Origin: Membranipora membranacea
Taxonomy: Eukaryota; Bryozoa; Gymnolaemata; Cheilostomatida; Membraniporidae
Length of the DNA stretch: 64,000 nt
Direction of reading: 5' to 3'
Assembly: GCA_914767715.1 (NCBI GenBank)
Contig: OU612070.1
Span: 29,316,025-29,380,024 of the forward strand
Positions 32,266-46,300 of this stretch are shown piece by piece. Positions within the stretch are counted from its first letter, which is position 1; every line of letters starts with the position of its first letter. The notes under the pieces are model-generated. The model ran no database searches. It worked only from the letters and a program-made list of their open reading frames with translations, and was not told the DNA's origin. The position numbers and the translations under genes are program-made.

Positions 32266-35208
32266 ATGCATGGTCGTAATAATGCTGCTCATGATACACA
32301 GACTGTAGCTTCCACTGCTGTTGCAGCAGCTGTCAATAGTAACCCATGGTTGTCACATGTTAGTATTGCTGTACCTTCGCATGGTGTTCACTTTAGCTCA
32401 CCTCCACATGACATTCGCAGATCCCCATCCCCTATCATGGACTTGCATCAAAGTCGTATATCAACCCAGTTAACCGAACCAAACTGGCATTCTAGTACAT
32501 ATGTAGTAGGGGACACAACTCCAAATATAGAATCAGATTATGCTATGTCACGTAGACAGGAGTTGGATTATGCCATCGCAGAGTCAATAGAGGCTAGTAA
32601 AATGCCTCTGGAGGAGCCATCAGTATTTCAGGGTGATTTGCTCAAGTACAATCGCTGGGCCAAGTCATTTGATGCTTTTATATCTAAGCGAAAATGGCCA
32701 ACAGCCAGTTCTAAGCTTTTCTACCTGGAAAAGTATACTGATGGTGATGCTAGAGAGCTAATCGAGCATTATCTAACCAGAAATTCTGAGCAAGCATATA
32801 TCGAGGCATGGAAAGACCTCAATCAGACATATGGTAATTCTTATCTCATTGCACAGGCATACAAGAAAAAACTGTTTACCTGGCCAAAAATCACAAACAG
32901 AGATAATGTCGGTATCAAAAAGCTGGCAAATTTTCTCAAGCAATGCCTAACAATGAGAGAAGAAAACCCACACTTTGGATTTTTGGAGGAGTGTGATCGT
33001 AATCAGGACATAGTCAAGAATCTTCCTGATTATATGGCATTACGGTGGAACAATAAAGTAACAGGGTATCAACTATCTCATGATCAGGTGTTTCCACCGT
33101 TCTCTCAGTTTGTTGAGTTCATGGTTTTTGAATCCCACTCAGCAAACAATCCAGTTACTTCCCAGAATGCTTTGAAGGGTGTGGGTAATGTGGATTCATC
33201 AGCTAAGAGTGATCAATTGAAACCTAAATCAAAATCTAACCAAAGTGCCGTCAGTCATAAGACAGATGCTGAATATGATTCGCCTAAGAAAAAATGCTGT
33301 CCTCACTGTAAATCTGATAATCACATGTATATGTCTAAGTGTGTAGATTTTAAGTCACTCTCTGTGGAGCAACGTTTTTCTACAGTGAAAACTCTCAAGG
33401 CATGTAATCGCTGTTTGTCAGCCGATCACTACTTAGCTAAGTGTACCAGAGACTGGAAATGTGGAGTTTGTAAAAGCTCGTCACATCATACTCTGTTGCA
33501 CAGAGCTAAGGGTGGTCCAAGTGGAGAGACAACTCCGCCTAAAGCAGTGTCTCAGCTTCTCAATAGCACTTGTACTGATACCATTACTGATGCTCAATCT
33601 CGACTGTTTTGTAAAACTGTACCAGTGTGGATATCCACTAGTCATAATCCACGCAAAGAGTATTTGACATATGCTTTGCTGGACGATCAATCCAACAAAA
33701 CATATGTCACTAGTAGAATGCTAAATAAAATCGGCGTGGAGAAAGAAAAATCAACGCTGAAAATCTCAACAATGACGTCAGTTGATAAGAAAGTGCATTG
33801 TGATAGTACTCCTTCTCTGAGAATTAGGGGTTTTTACAGTAGTGACCATATACAGCTACCCAGGACATATGCTAGAAGTACAATACCATGTGCTATTTCA
33901 GACATACCCACATATGAAAATGTTTCTGGTATTCAGCATTTATCATGCATATCTAAATATATTCCACCACAGCAGAAATGCGAGGTAGGATTACTCGTAG
34001 GTCGTGATTGTTTTGATGCTATGGCTCCTGTAGGAGATGTTATTCCTGCCCCTCTGGGTGGCGCTTGTGCCATAAAAACCAAGCTCGGATGGTGCGTTAT
34101 TGGCCCTGACAGCAGACAAGCCAGCAACACATCAGATGAGATTGGTTACAGTCACAACATTTATACTCTCGAAGATGCTCTGAACTCTGTAAGTAATATT
34201 CAGTCGCCAAAACTAGCTATATCGTGTAAAACTGAGGTATCAGACATCACTCCATATGAACTCATGAACATGATTGATGGTTGTGAATTTGTCGATCATG
34301 CCGACAGTCAATCAATTTCACAGGATGATCTGAAATTTCTCAAAATTCTAGATGATGGTATTCACCAAGACAGCTCAGGTTACTATGTCATGCCTTTACC
34401 GTTTAAACATGGTGAGACGACTTTCACATCTAGTAAACAACCAGTCTTGAAGAGATTTTATGGTCTTTTATCACAGTTCAAAAGGCGAAATGCAGAATTC
34501 AGACAGAAATATACTGAGTTCGTAGAAGGTATAATATCTAGGGGTGAGGCTGAACTAGTGCCAAAATCAGAACTCGAAAGCCGGGAGGGTTGGTTTTTAC
34601 CTCATCATGGTGTTTATCATAAAAAGACCGGAAAACTCAGAGTCGTATTTGACTGTGGTGCGCAGGCTAATGGTGTCAACCTGAATGATGAGTTATTACA
34701 AGGCCCTGACCTAAACAATTCTCTGCTGGGAGTGATATTGAGATTTCGGCAAAAACCAGTAGCTTTATCTTGTGACATAGAGAAGATGTATCATCGCTTC
34801 AGGGTAGTAAACGAGCAACGTGATTATCTTCGGTTCTTTTGGCTTGATGATCAGGGTAATCCAGCTGTATATAGAATGTGCGTCCATATTTTTGGCGCTA
34901 GATCGTCTCCCAACTGTGCCAAATATGGTCTCAATAGGCTAGCAATAGACTATGGTGAAAATTACCCACTAGCTCAGGAGTTTATTCAGCGTAATTTCTA
35001 TGTTGACGATGGTCTATGTAGTGTAAATACCAGTGATGAAGCCATCGAACTTCTGAAACAAACTAGGTCATTGTTTAAAATGGCAATCTTCATGTACACA
35101 AGCTTCTATCCAATCAACCTCAGGTACTGGAAGCCTTCCCTCAAGAGGATACAAATCTCAAACCACAGAACAATATTCAGCTGCTCGACTCAACAGAGCG
35201 AGCTCTAG
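32266..35208 (+). pseudogene. BEL gag-protease-reverse transcriptase reading frame, truncated by a frame break
   Basis: This is a 980-codon frame. Residues about 110-300 are the DUF1759-like gag core. Cys/His knuckles follow (CCPHCKSDNH at 344, CNRC at 380, CGVC at 399). The protease site is ALLDDQSN at 470-477. In the reverse transcriptase, SCDIEKMY has Asp at about 837 and the catalytic YVDD is at 912-915. The frame then leaves the conserved path at an A-run near 35078 and stops at 35208. Conserved sequence continues in another frame and is picked up by the frame starting at 35211. The core catalytic residues of protease and reverse transcriptase are intact as read. Confidence 0.9.
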
Positions 35209-35210
35209 GC

Positions 35211-36245
35211 ATGCTATGGGCCTTGGACTCGGATTCATTCACTTATAAATATCAGCCTGTACCTGCTAAGAAAATTACTAGGAGGTCTGTGTTAGCTAAT
35301 GTAGCTTCGGTATACGATCCTATGGGTCTCATAAGTCCTCTTATTCTGCCAGCTAGAGTAATGATACAAAACTCATGTAAAGACGGTTTGAGTTGGGACC
35401 AGGAACTTGATCAAAACATGTGTGATAAGTGGAAAATCTGGGACTTCGAAATCTCCAAAATCTCCAGTCTGTCCATTCCCAGGTGTATTCACCCACACTC
35501 ATTCATGCCAGTCAAACAAGAAATCCATACATTCGCAGATGCTAGCGAGCTAGGGTATGGAGCATGCTCATATGTTAGGACATTTGATGAAAATAATGCT
35601 GTACATTGTAGTCTAATGCTAGGAAAAACTCGTGTGGCTCCGTTAAAGAAGCGTATTACCATTCCTAGGCTAGAGTTACAAGCAGCATTACTAGCTGCTA
35701 AGCAATGTAATTCTCTCAAAACTGAACTAGGCATACAGTGTGATAGTTATCTCTGGACAGACTCAAAAATCGTCTTAGGCTATATCAATAATGACTCGAA
35801 ACGGTTCCTAACATTTGTTGCGAATCGTGTGACTCAAATCAATGAAATCTCGTCGAAATCCCAATGGGATTATGTGAATACTAATTTGAATCCTGCAGAT
35901 ATTGCATCCCGTGGATTAAGCACAGTAGAATTCCTGAACAATTCTATGTGGTTTCATGGACCCAACTTTCTGTGGGAGACCGATCCATTACCTAGCTCAA
36001 ACTGTTCATTTATTGTTGATCCTGATGACTTGGAGCTGAAAAAATCAGCTGTCACTCTAGCTACTGACTCAAAATCACTGTCAGGGTTTGATGAAATAGT
36101 TTTGGGTTTGGTGAATAAATCATCATCATGGAATAAAACTGTCAGATGTGTAGCCATGTTACAAAATATCAAGTCAAACCAATCATTTGATGGGTGCGGG
36201 AAGAGTTGTCTGCTCAGCATACCCAGAATGCATCAAACTACATAA
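35211..36245 (+). pseudogene. BEL RNase H region, with the integrase zinc domain apparently deleted
   Basis: A 344-codon frame continues the polymerase. The connection block VLANVASVYDPMGLISPL is followed by RNase H with FADASELGYG, PRLELQAALLA and LWTDSKIV, carrying the D, E and D residues, then NPADIASRG. After residue about 320 the usual long HHCC-type integrase N-terminal region should follow. Instead the sequence passes within a few tens of codons to the block just before the integrase core (CDVFGP at about 36310). Several hundred bases appear to be missing near 36180-36230. An element with this change should not integrate by itself. Confidence 0.8.
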
Positions 36246-37205
36246 TTTCGCTAGTCCAGACCTCCCACCTGAGCGTGTTGAAGTCGTTCCCCCATTCACA
36301 CATGTAGGATGTGATGTTTTTGGCCCCTTTCCCATAAAGATGGTCGAAAACACATGAAGAAGTATGGGCTAATAATCACATGCTTGTCCAGTAGAGCTGT
36401 ACATATTGAAACTCTAGACGATCTCTCTACTGACTGCTTCTTGCAGAGCTGGCGCAGCTTGATGGCTCTAAGAGGCAATGTCAGTTCTGTGCGTTGTGAC
36501 AATGGCACTAATTTTGTTGGTGCAAACAACGAAATTCTGAAACTCTATGATGAAATGTCTCAAGATAGTTCATTCAGTAAATATCTACAGGAACACCACT
36601 GCGAGTTTATTTTCAATACCCCTCACGCTAGTCATATGGGCGGGTGTTGGGAAAGAATGATTAGGACAATACGCTCTGTGTTCAATGGTTTGACACCACA
36701 TATGCATAACTTCAGTAGTACATCGCTGCATACTCTACTATATGAATGTATGGCAATCATTAACAGTCGCCCTCTGACGGTTGTCAGCTCAGATTGTAAA
36801 CCTTTATCACTGAATGATTTACTTCACATGAAGTCCTCTATTCTACCTATGCCTGGTAATTTTGATGATGGCGACATCTATGCGAGAAAGAGATGGCGTG
36901 CAGTACAGCTGCTAGCCAACAAATTCTGGAATAGATGGCGTAAGGAATATGTGCAAAATCTTCAGCAGAGACAGAAATGGGTACAATCCAGAAGAAATCT
37001 CGCAATCAATGACATCGTTATTCTCAGTGATAACTGTGGTCGACGTTTTTGGAAACTAGGACGAATAACCGAAGTTTTATCTAGTGTAGATAATCTAGTC
37101 AGATCTGTCAAAGTTCTGTGTTATGATGTAATCAGTAACAATCACTCAACATTCACTCGCCCAGTTAACAAACTGGTGTGCCTAGTCGAATCTGAAGCTC
37201 TGTAA
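36246..37205 (+). pseudogene. BEL integrase core and C-terminal DUF5641-like domain, frame-broken
   Basis: The first catalytic Asp lies in CDVFGPFP at about 36310 in an upstream frame. A single-base break near 36338 moves the frame to 36354-37205. That frame carries the second Asp (RCDNGTNF, about 36500) and the Glu (GGCWERMIR, about 36650), completing the DDE triad. The C-terminus has KRWRAVQLLANKFWNRWRKE and ends in a DUF5641-like fold with TRPVNKLVCL, as is typical for BEL/Pao. The HHCC domain is missing upstream. Confidence 0.85.
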
Positions 37206-37623
37206 TAGGGATGCAATGTAAATACTAGACTTTTATCAGGACTCATGGAGGAGCAACTCCAAATTGTTGCTTTTTCATCCCACCTCATGGTGTTTATTTT
37301 TCACTCGTTAAGCTTTGCTCTGCTCTAAATCATTATTGTATTGCAATGCATTTATTATCATTTCACACAGCTATAGGCACTTCTCATTTGTATTTATTCT
37401 CGATAGTGCCAGTCGCTGCCTCAATAACTTGCCGTTTGTTAATTAATTTGTTTGCTCGATCAAACCTCTCGCATGTCAGTTTTTGTATTTATGATTGGGG
37501 TCGCTAAATGTTTGGAATGGAATGAGAAATATCCTAGGCTTCTTTTTCTCTTTCTGATCAGTTCTTCCTTGCGATCTTCAGTCATGGTTGATGGGAGAAA
37601 TCACAAGGTGATTTGGCCGGGAG

Positions 37624-38273
37624 TGTGGCTGCTTCACGGCGGCTTAGATCCTTTGCCATTCACTGGGAGTTGTGCCTAATTGGCCATAGCTGCATGGCTT
37701 TGTACGGTACCGGGCTATTGTGTTGTGTGTCCAATTATCTGCACTGATGGATTAATTTGGCGAGCAAATTCCTCAAGCCTTTAGTTGCCCTGTGAGCCTT
37801 GGTGTTTGAGGTTTTCCTCACAGGCTCAGTAAACTTGAGTTGTATAAACTTGAACTATATTTATCTATTTTTCTGGGCAAAGGTAATATTTGTTGATTTA
37901 CTAAAGGAGCAAAAAGGTATGTTATAAATTAAATTCTATTTTCTGTAGGTTAAAATAATTCGACTCCAAGTTCACTTGACTTAATATCTCTTTTATTTCT
38001 CGGTACATTCAAAATTAATTAATAGGGCTTAGATTTGTGTTTATTTGATCTTTGAGTATATTGTTCCTTATAGTTTGCGTTAAATTGAATAGTTAATTAT
38101 TGACGGCATTTTTATTGAACGAGGCACATTTTTATGCACCACATTAATTGCACCATGTTATTTTCCAGTTTCACGGAACCTTCGGGGATAAAATAAACCT
38201 GTAATCCTGTGATACCATCAGTAATCTCTAAAATCTAATGTAAAATAATCAAGAAGCCTTGTGGTCCAGAACA
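37624..38273 (+). repeat. 3' LTR of the BEL/Pao element
   Basis: It is 650 bp, matching the 5' LTR apart from two adjacent bases. The preceding stretch has only a weak purine tract (GGCCGGGAG) as polypurine primer. The right flank starts with the TSD ATAAT. Confidence 0.95.
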
Positions 38274-38278
38274 ATAAT

Positions 38279-38520
38279 AATGATTTATAAATATTTGCCT
38301 AAAAGACAATTTACCATGTGGTTATGGTCAACTTCAGGACAGCAACAAAACTCCACAAAAACCTGATATTATAATTATTGATCAGGAATCTACAGCCACA
38401 ATCGCTGCTGCTCAAGAACTGAACAAAATTAGGAAGAAAGTTGATGTTATGAAACACTATCAAGCAGCCAATCCATAGCACAACTTGTGCAGAATATGAA
38501 CAGCAACGCTCAAGAAATAA
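38279..38520 (+). other. Coding-like remnant, unknown family
   Basis: One frame reads IDQESTATIAAAQELNKIRK followed by a stop. It looks like decayed coding sequence, but no family is recognised. Confidence 0.3.
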
Positions 38521-40065
38521 ATTATGTTCAGTGTCTCACCATGAACCAGAGTAAAAGGGCTTAATAGTTATATTTCTTGGGATTGCTGTGAGGGTAAATT
38601 GTACTAGTATAGAGACGCTAGGCTAGATAGCATACACATCGAGGGGGTCGGCAACGAACAATTTATTGGTTGTTGTACCAAAATTATCCGCCTTCTTACA
38701 TATGTTGCGTAACTCTTCCTAGTTAGGATAATTGGTATGGAAGTAATAATAATCCAAATTTGGTACAAAATAGAGGCTCGTCGATTAGATGGTTGGCTGT
38801 ACGAGTCTTGACAAGAAAAGTGGTGCATAAAATTATGACAAACAAGTCTATACTTAGAATGAGTGCGGTTAATAGTAATCAAGATTTCCATGTAGTGAAA
38901 TGTAGGGCTGTGGTTTACAAAAAATGTCAGCATCAACATTTCTAATGGGTAAAAAACTGCTTCATAGTGTTTAATATAAACCTTTATCCACTTCCGGTGT
39001 GTAGTGCAAAAGCGCCCCCTATGGGGGAGGATAACTCCAGCGACAGCATTGCTCGATCTGAAAATTTAGCTGCATGAATCAGATCTATGACACTGATACA
39101 GGTATTCTACTGGAAATTATGTCACCTTCATCTGATAATCCCTCGTGCATCGATAAAAAAGGGATACTAAAAACAAAGCCTATTTATTATGGCCAAATCT
39201 AATGTCAGATGATGATCACTGGTATAACAAAGAATGTTTTTTCTTTATTTTACAATAATTTACTGCAATCCAAGATGGAAGTTTTAGATTATGATGAGCT
39301 TTTCAGCTCCGGAATGAAAACTAATCCCTGCTTGTTCTCTGAAATGGAACCAGAGATTATCCCTCATTTGAGTAAATTAAGTTAAGTTTGCATAATGCTC
39401 AAAATAAAATTTGGCCTAACCTGCTCATGAGTCAACCAGTATGGCATAGGTATGACAGTGTGTTTAAAAATCTGTCGCATTTATATCGTTAAAACTTGTA
39501 TCGGAGCTGACAATAGGACTTCAGAGGACTTACTGGTATATTTTTGTTATTGCTAGGTAATACCTGGCTACTGACATCACTCATAATTTACATCGCTGTC
39601 TGAATAATTTCATTATAATGGCCTCATCCAACATTCACTTAATCCTGTACAGGCACAGTTCCCTCACTTGTCATCAGCATGATACCTCTATTTTATCTTA
39701 TCATAGCAGACAATAAACATAGCATAACATATCTATGCCAAAATGTGTACTGGTGTACCTTAGGTCAATTTATTGCTGTGATGAGCAACATGCCTTTACT
39801 GTAGTTACCTGAAAAAACCACTGGGCAGTACATAAAAAAATAAAAAATAATTCCGAGTAGGGTATCGAAAACTATGCCATCAGATACACTGACATGATCC
39901 TATGGCAACCCCTTAATTTTAGCTTTCTTGGAATAGGAGTTATTCCATGAATTCTGTCATCACTAATGATGTGGTCAATGCTACTGTCTCTTTTCCAAGG
40001 GAAGACAACTTGGTGAAAATTGTTTATTTTCAAAGGCCTGGTAAGTCGCCTATTGTGCCCAAGAC
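38521..40065. other. No gene recognised
   Basis: AT-rich. Short open frames on both strands (for example 38604-38939) lack motifs. Confidence 0.3.
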
Positions 40066-40713
40066 TCATTTCCACATTTGATGTTGAATGATGAGATTTT
40101 CTGCTAAATTACTCGATTCGAATCAGCACCATCAACAATTTATTTTATAATCAGAATATTTTGTAAAATGTAGTATTAAAAATTTATAATCTTTGGTATT
40201 AACAGTATTAGGCAAACTGTAGTGGATTATAATTGTACTTGTGGCATTTGGGACAAAGGATTATTGTGCCTCATACATTGATTGAATTGAACGCTTGTTA
40301 TGGATGGGGCTTTGTTTAGACAAAGAGAGTAGATATCAAAGGCTAAGGTCTCTGGCGTATTGCGCAATCGTTAGCATACATCAGGCATACTTTTAAAAAA
40401 TAGATATACATGTTACATTTTGTTTGTATGCAATTTACAAGGATGCAAAAATCGGCATTTTTGGACAGCCCTATTCCAAACGACCAAAAAAATTTTGGAA
40501 GAAATCGGACTATTGGAAGTAGGTTTGCGATACATCAAGGAGTTGTAGGTCTACAACTCCTTGGATACATTACCTTGTTAGTAAAGGCTGTTTTTTTGTA
40601 GATTTCTTTGAGAAATAATATTTTTTTAAATATTATTGTTGCTCATTGGGTTTATATTGGTATAATGCATATTTACATGTGGGTCTAATTCACCTATTAT
40701 AAATACACTTCCC
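40066..40713 (-). repeat. Dispersed repeat copy B (inverted partner of 5597-6196)
   Basis: The reverse complement matches 5597-6196 from CATTTGATGTTGAATGATGAG to TAAATACACTTCCCT. The copies are diverged, so this is an old family; neither copy has an intact ORF. Confidence 0.75.
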
Positions 40714-43320
40714 TCTCTATGTGTTTGTAGTGTGTGTAACAGAGATCTCTTTGTGCTTGTAGTGTGTGATACAGTGATCTCTATCTGGGAGTTCTTATGG
40801 TCTGAAGACTACAAGCGTTTCACAGAGGAGCGGAATGTCCTCTATGTACGATAACCCAGGCGTATCTATGACCCCCGTATCAAATTTGATGACCCATTAT
40901 TAACCTAATCGTGTTGGATGTCCTAGAAATACTTCCTGAGATTAACAAGGTCCTGGATTTACTGCCCACTGACATTATTAGTATAAACTGGAGAGTTTAA
41001 TTATATTATACTGGTAGATAATATACAGTAGTGCTGTTCACAAAGACAGACATTCACTGTCACAAAGACTTGTATAACCTGTTCTATATATTCATACATA
41101 CTGAGCTGTATTTGCTATTACATATAATTATAATATTTCATTAGTATATATGGCAATGATGAGTTGAGATAAAGAGAATTATCTTACATTAATTTATTTT
41201 CCTATTTGACTCTGATAGAATAAGAGAGGGTTTTATCACATGCCACATTCCACAGGACGAGCCGCAAAATATATTTTGTGTTTACTGGGTAAGATTTCAC
41301 ACTGCAAGTAAGAGGCTCATCAGTGAACACCTGGGGACTGCAAAACTCCTGTAGTCTGTAGTAAGATTCAAACCTCAGAGGATCTCTGGTTAGCTGAAAG
41401 CTAGGTACTAACTTTACCACCTCCTAACTCCATTCAAGATTCACTGTATATTAGAGGTGAGGATTTGTTCGTAACAGTGCAGGAGCTCGCTCCATATTAA
41501 TACATATATGTCATAGTTTTACTGTCGCTTATATTAATACTGATAATACAGGAAGTCGTCCCCTGTCCTACATTACGACTCATCCTAGATCAGTATATCA
41601 CAATAACCTTTACTAGGGTAGTTATAGCTACATCATGCAGCTGATGCATGGAGTGTGATATAGAGGGCCTGCCTCTGCCCTCAATCAAAACAGCTTAGGT
41701 ACTAACCTTGCTCGGTAATATTCCTCAGGAATTCAATTCATGATGTGTCATGAGTTATCTACCTTATATTGATGAGAAGATAAATCCATAAGAGTTACGT
41801 CAATAGAGATTAACATTTTTTAGGTCTGTGGGATTAAATCACCACCATCATTGCACGGTTTTATCTCTAAAACCATAATTAGACGGCAATGGACAGTAGG
41901 ATGATATTTATGCTTTACAGTAACTGTTATTATAACTCTCATGTTGGACAGTACTGTATTGTACTGTACTGTGTTAGACAATAATAGACTAAATTAAGTA
42001 TATGGGGACAGCATAAAAGCCCACTTCAGGCTAGACATAAATGTATCATACAGCTGACTTGGTATAAACTGGAAGTATCGTCATCAAATTGTGTATTTCC
42101 GTGTGATTAAAAATATTTCATGATTTTAATAAATGTTTTGGCAAGAGTTATCTACCTTTAATCAATGAAAAGATAAATTCATCACAACTATACGTATTAT
42201 CTGTGAGAAACGGACTGGGCCGTGTACACAACAAGGTGTAGTTGGCTTGCTCCGAGTCTAATCTTTGATGAGCGAGTGGGCTTTTATCTTGAGTTTTAGG
42301 TTCTATTTGGTTTTAGCACTGAAAGCCGTTGCTTGAAGTACAATTACTATATAACCCACAAAAGGGTCTCAACACAGAGTTTATCTACTCCACTGAATTT
42401 AATACACTTGACACCGTCTCAATATATTCTGATGGGTTTTATGAGCGATATCAATTAATATCCTGACAAAATGTAATACACGCACAGAGTTTATTTACTC
42501 CACTGAATTTAATGCACTAGACATACGTCTCAATTTTTCACTTAGATTTAATTCAAGGCTATTATAATACACAGTCTAATTAAATCATCACACGTCTCAC
42601 TTTGCATGTATGGCAGCTTTGGATGCTGATGAAATTCCTGTCTTATCAAGACTGTCAATTTTATTCCTCAATATGATACAACAAACTGTGTCTTTGAATG
42701 ACTGAGCTGTCTGAGTGATTTTTGATACTTAATATGATTCAGTTCTGATACATGAAAGCACCAACAAGGCCGTCCACAAATGCTTCAAGTTTTAGACAGC
42801 CCTTGACTACACAATCGTGACTACTGAAGAGTCAGGTGGATATGATTACCAATTTGCATCAACCAGACAGGCATAAAATTAATTTGTTTAGCATAAGATT
42901 ATTTATTTAATTTCCCTGACCATTTAATTCAATTGAGGCAAAATACTGTATAAACTATTTATTTAAGATTAAAACAAATAATCTGACCTGACCGTCTCTG
43001 TATCCGTATCCTTATTTTTATCCTTGTTATACTAAATGTTCGATGAGTGCTGATAAAAGCACTGATAGCACCGATATAGCTGATGTTAGACAACGATAAA
43101 AATTATACTCTATTATACAATCGATGAATTCACACAATTTATCACTTAAAATCCAATATCAATAGATACACATCTGCACAGAATAACGATCTGAACACTA
43201 CTCTCTCACTTGACAGTCTAAAATACTACCGAATAAGACAACGGTCCTGATGCTACTGCCTGAAGCTGTGGCTGCTGCATATACTTATTGGTATGCTCAA
43301 TGGTGTATAGTACACGATGC
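40714..43320. other. No gene recognised; small duplications
   Basis: A partial duplication of 110-bp period lies at 42373-42590 (CACAGAGTTTAT, then TACTCCACTGAATTTAAT, twice). A diverged repeat pair around 41745 and 42141 shares GAGTTATCTACCTT. A minus-strand stretch at about 41360-41440 is tRNA-like (GGTTTGAATCTTAC) and may be a SINE remnant. Confidence 0.4.
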
Positions 43321-43324
43321 AGCT

Positions 43325-46300
43325 TTGGCAGGCAGTTTCACTTTGATGATGATATTATTGTTGTGCAAGCAGGTAGTTTCACTTTGATGATATAAGTGTT
43401 GCGCAAGCAGGTGCAGCTGGTGCAAGTATTACTTGTTTTGGGATGGACATTGTTATTTATGGATATTTTTTTTGATGCAAGAAACCAAGCATCAATAAAC
43501 TCGTCTAACATTTATGAACGAAGTCTCTGCTACCATAACCGCATATGGAATACTATTAGCTCCCTATCTGACATGAAGCCTGCATCCTTCAATAATTTGA
43601 GACTTCTACATCACAACGTAAGGTCATTATATAAAAAGATGTTTTATTATGAAAGCCACAATCTTTTTAAGTCAACCGACATTTTTTTCTGTTTCTGAAA
43701 CATGGCTCACTCCTGATATTCCAGATAGTCTTGTTGACTTGCCTGGATTCTCAATAGCTAGATGTGACAGAAAATCTACAACCAAAACCCGGGGAGGTGG
43801 TGCTGCGCTCTTTGTAAAATCTTCATGTAAATTCTGTATAATAAGTCAATTGAGTGTTAAACTGTCCAAATTTTGTGACTCGGTTCGGATAAAAATACCT
43901 TCCACAAACAACCAACACGGCTACATCATCGGATCAATTTATCTTCCCCCTGATGCTAATAAAACGGAATTCATTACAATGATGAGCTCAATTCTACATC
44001 AAAACCAATATGTTGGCCATAAATTTCTACTATTAGAAGATTTTAATATTAATTGGAATTCCTCATCAAACGTAAAAAACACATTTAGAGCAGAGTTTCA
44101 TGTCTGCAGGGCTATTACAGCAAGTTAATGGGATTTCATACATAGCCATTTAGGGAGAGAAAGCTTATTAGACCACAACTATGTGAACAGTGACATTAGC
44201 ATTAATAGTTGCAAGATCCTGACATGCGATAGATCAATTTCTGATCACTATGCCACATACTTAGTAATTAATCAACATCATGCTATAAAACAGCCACGCA
44301 AACTAATTAAAACCAGAAATATTCACAGCATTAATCATGAGGAATTTTATAATGACTGTTCGAAACTTCCACTACTGCGAAAAGCAACTGACATGAACAA
44401 ATCATTGCATCACTGCATGGAAAATATTGAAAACTTTATCTCTGACCTGATTGACAAGCATGCTCCAGTTAAAACAAAAAGAGTGCGAGGGGCTAAAAAC
44501 CAGTGGCTTTTCCCTGATATTCAGCATCTCATTAATTTAAGAAACAAATTTCACAAGAGGGTATTCAAGGATATACCTAATCCAGCTACAGCGCAAGTCA
44601 AACAGTTCAACAAGTTTCGAAACTTTGTTACAAATAAAATTAGGAATGCTAAGAAAGACTTTATAAATGACTCGTTATCTAAAGATGAAAAAAGTTTTTT
44701 CACCTGCCTGAAATCACTGACAGGAAAGAAGAAATCCTCTGATCAAATCGAGAAAATTAGCTATCAAAACTCTAACTAAACCTCAAACTCTGACAAGGCA
44801 AATGCCCTTAATAGATATTTCACCACGGTCGCTGGACAATCGGTTTTTATTCCTAAGATCGATCCACAACCTGACCTTTTCGATGGTCCAAGTTTCTCTT
44901 TCACATAAGTTGAGAGCGAAACAATCTACAAACAGATAAAGTCCCTCAAACCAAATAAACAGTGGTGGCTTGACCATGTTTCCAGCTTCCCTGTACTAAA
45001 CTGTTGCAGACCTATTAGCTCTTCCCATAGCCCTGATCATTAACGAATGCTACAAGAAATCAATATTTCCCGACTGCCTAAAAACAGCCCTGGTCACCCC
45101 ACTCTTTAAGAAGGGCGATAAAACAGACCCTTGCAATTACAGACCAATTTCCAGTCTGCCAATCATATCAAAGGTGTTTGAGCTAGGTATGAAAAATCAA
45201 ATTATGACCTTTATCGAAACACATGGAATACTCTCTGATCGACAATTCGGTTTTCGTAAGCACCATTCCAATGAACAGTAACTACTTTCTCTTTTACAAA
45301 ATTGGAGAACAACGCTAGACAACCCTCAACCGAATTTCATAGGTGCACTCTCTTTGGACGTACGTAAAGCATTTGACACTATAAATCATGGACAACTCAT
45401 CCACACTCTAAAGCGACTAAATTTCGCAGAGTCAACAACAAAATTATTTACATCCTATCTTTCACATCGAACCCAAATCATGAAAGTTGATCATGATCAG
45501 TCCAGTGCACTACCAATTACATGTGGAGTACCCCAAGGAAGTGTTCTAGGTTCAATCTTATTCAATCTTGCACAAAACTGCATTCGCTTACGCTGATGAC
45601 ACCGTTATTTCCTGCACAGCAACAGATATCCCTACCTTAATGGATAAATCTGAGTCATTGATGAGAGAAGTATCGACATGGTATTCAAACAATCTCCTTC
45701 AACTCAACTTATCCAAAACCCAATACTGTATTTTCTCAAATAGGAAAGTAGAAGATTTTTACCAAATCCAAATAAACAATTTGAAAATAGAATCCAAGCA
45801 TTCGCTCAATCTTCTTGGAGTTATTCTTGATTCAGACCTAAAGTAGAATACTGCTCATCATTGTACCTTGATGGTTTAGCCAAAAATTCAGATACATTAG
45901 AAAAAGTACAAAATAAAGCAATCAGAATCAGAAACAACAAACAATTTTCTGTCACATCTGGCCGCTTGCTCCTAAATTTACATACTCTCCACAGTAGAAG
46001 GAATTTTCTTTTTCACAATTTTGTCAAATCGAGAGTCCATAAAGGCTGTGCATCCAAGCACATACTTCATCTCGTTAGCAAATCAAACAGACATACACGA
46101 TCACTTCGTAGCTACTGTGCAATGATTAATCCCTCATTTAGATCAAACCTAGGCAAATCAGCCTTTTTAAATATTTTTCATACGTTTGTAACTAAATCAA
46201 CCAAGCCTCATGAATCATTATCATTTAATCCTACCTTATGTTGTTAACTTGTATTTTTGTTTGCCACTCTCTGTTTCTTCTTTTCTTTTTTCATCTTATT

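Larger units (their letters stand above)
29716..38278 (+). mobile_element. BEL/Pao LTR retrotransposon, TSD ATAAT
   Basis: Two 650-bp LTRs (29721-30370, 37624-38273) begin TGTGGCTG, end CCAGAACA, and are flanked by the 5-bp duplication ATAAT (29716-29720, 38274-38278). Domains run gag with SAP domain, DUF1759-like gag, zinc knuckles, aspartic protease, reverse transcriptase, RNase H, integrase and a C-terminal DUF5641-like end, which is the BEL/Pao order. There is no envelope gene. The coding region is split by frame breaks and an internal loss. No clear tRNA primer-binding site follows the 5' LTR directly; TGGATAATG at about 30387 is a weak candidate. The near-identical LTRs indicate a recent insertion. 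Confidence 0.95.
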
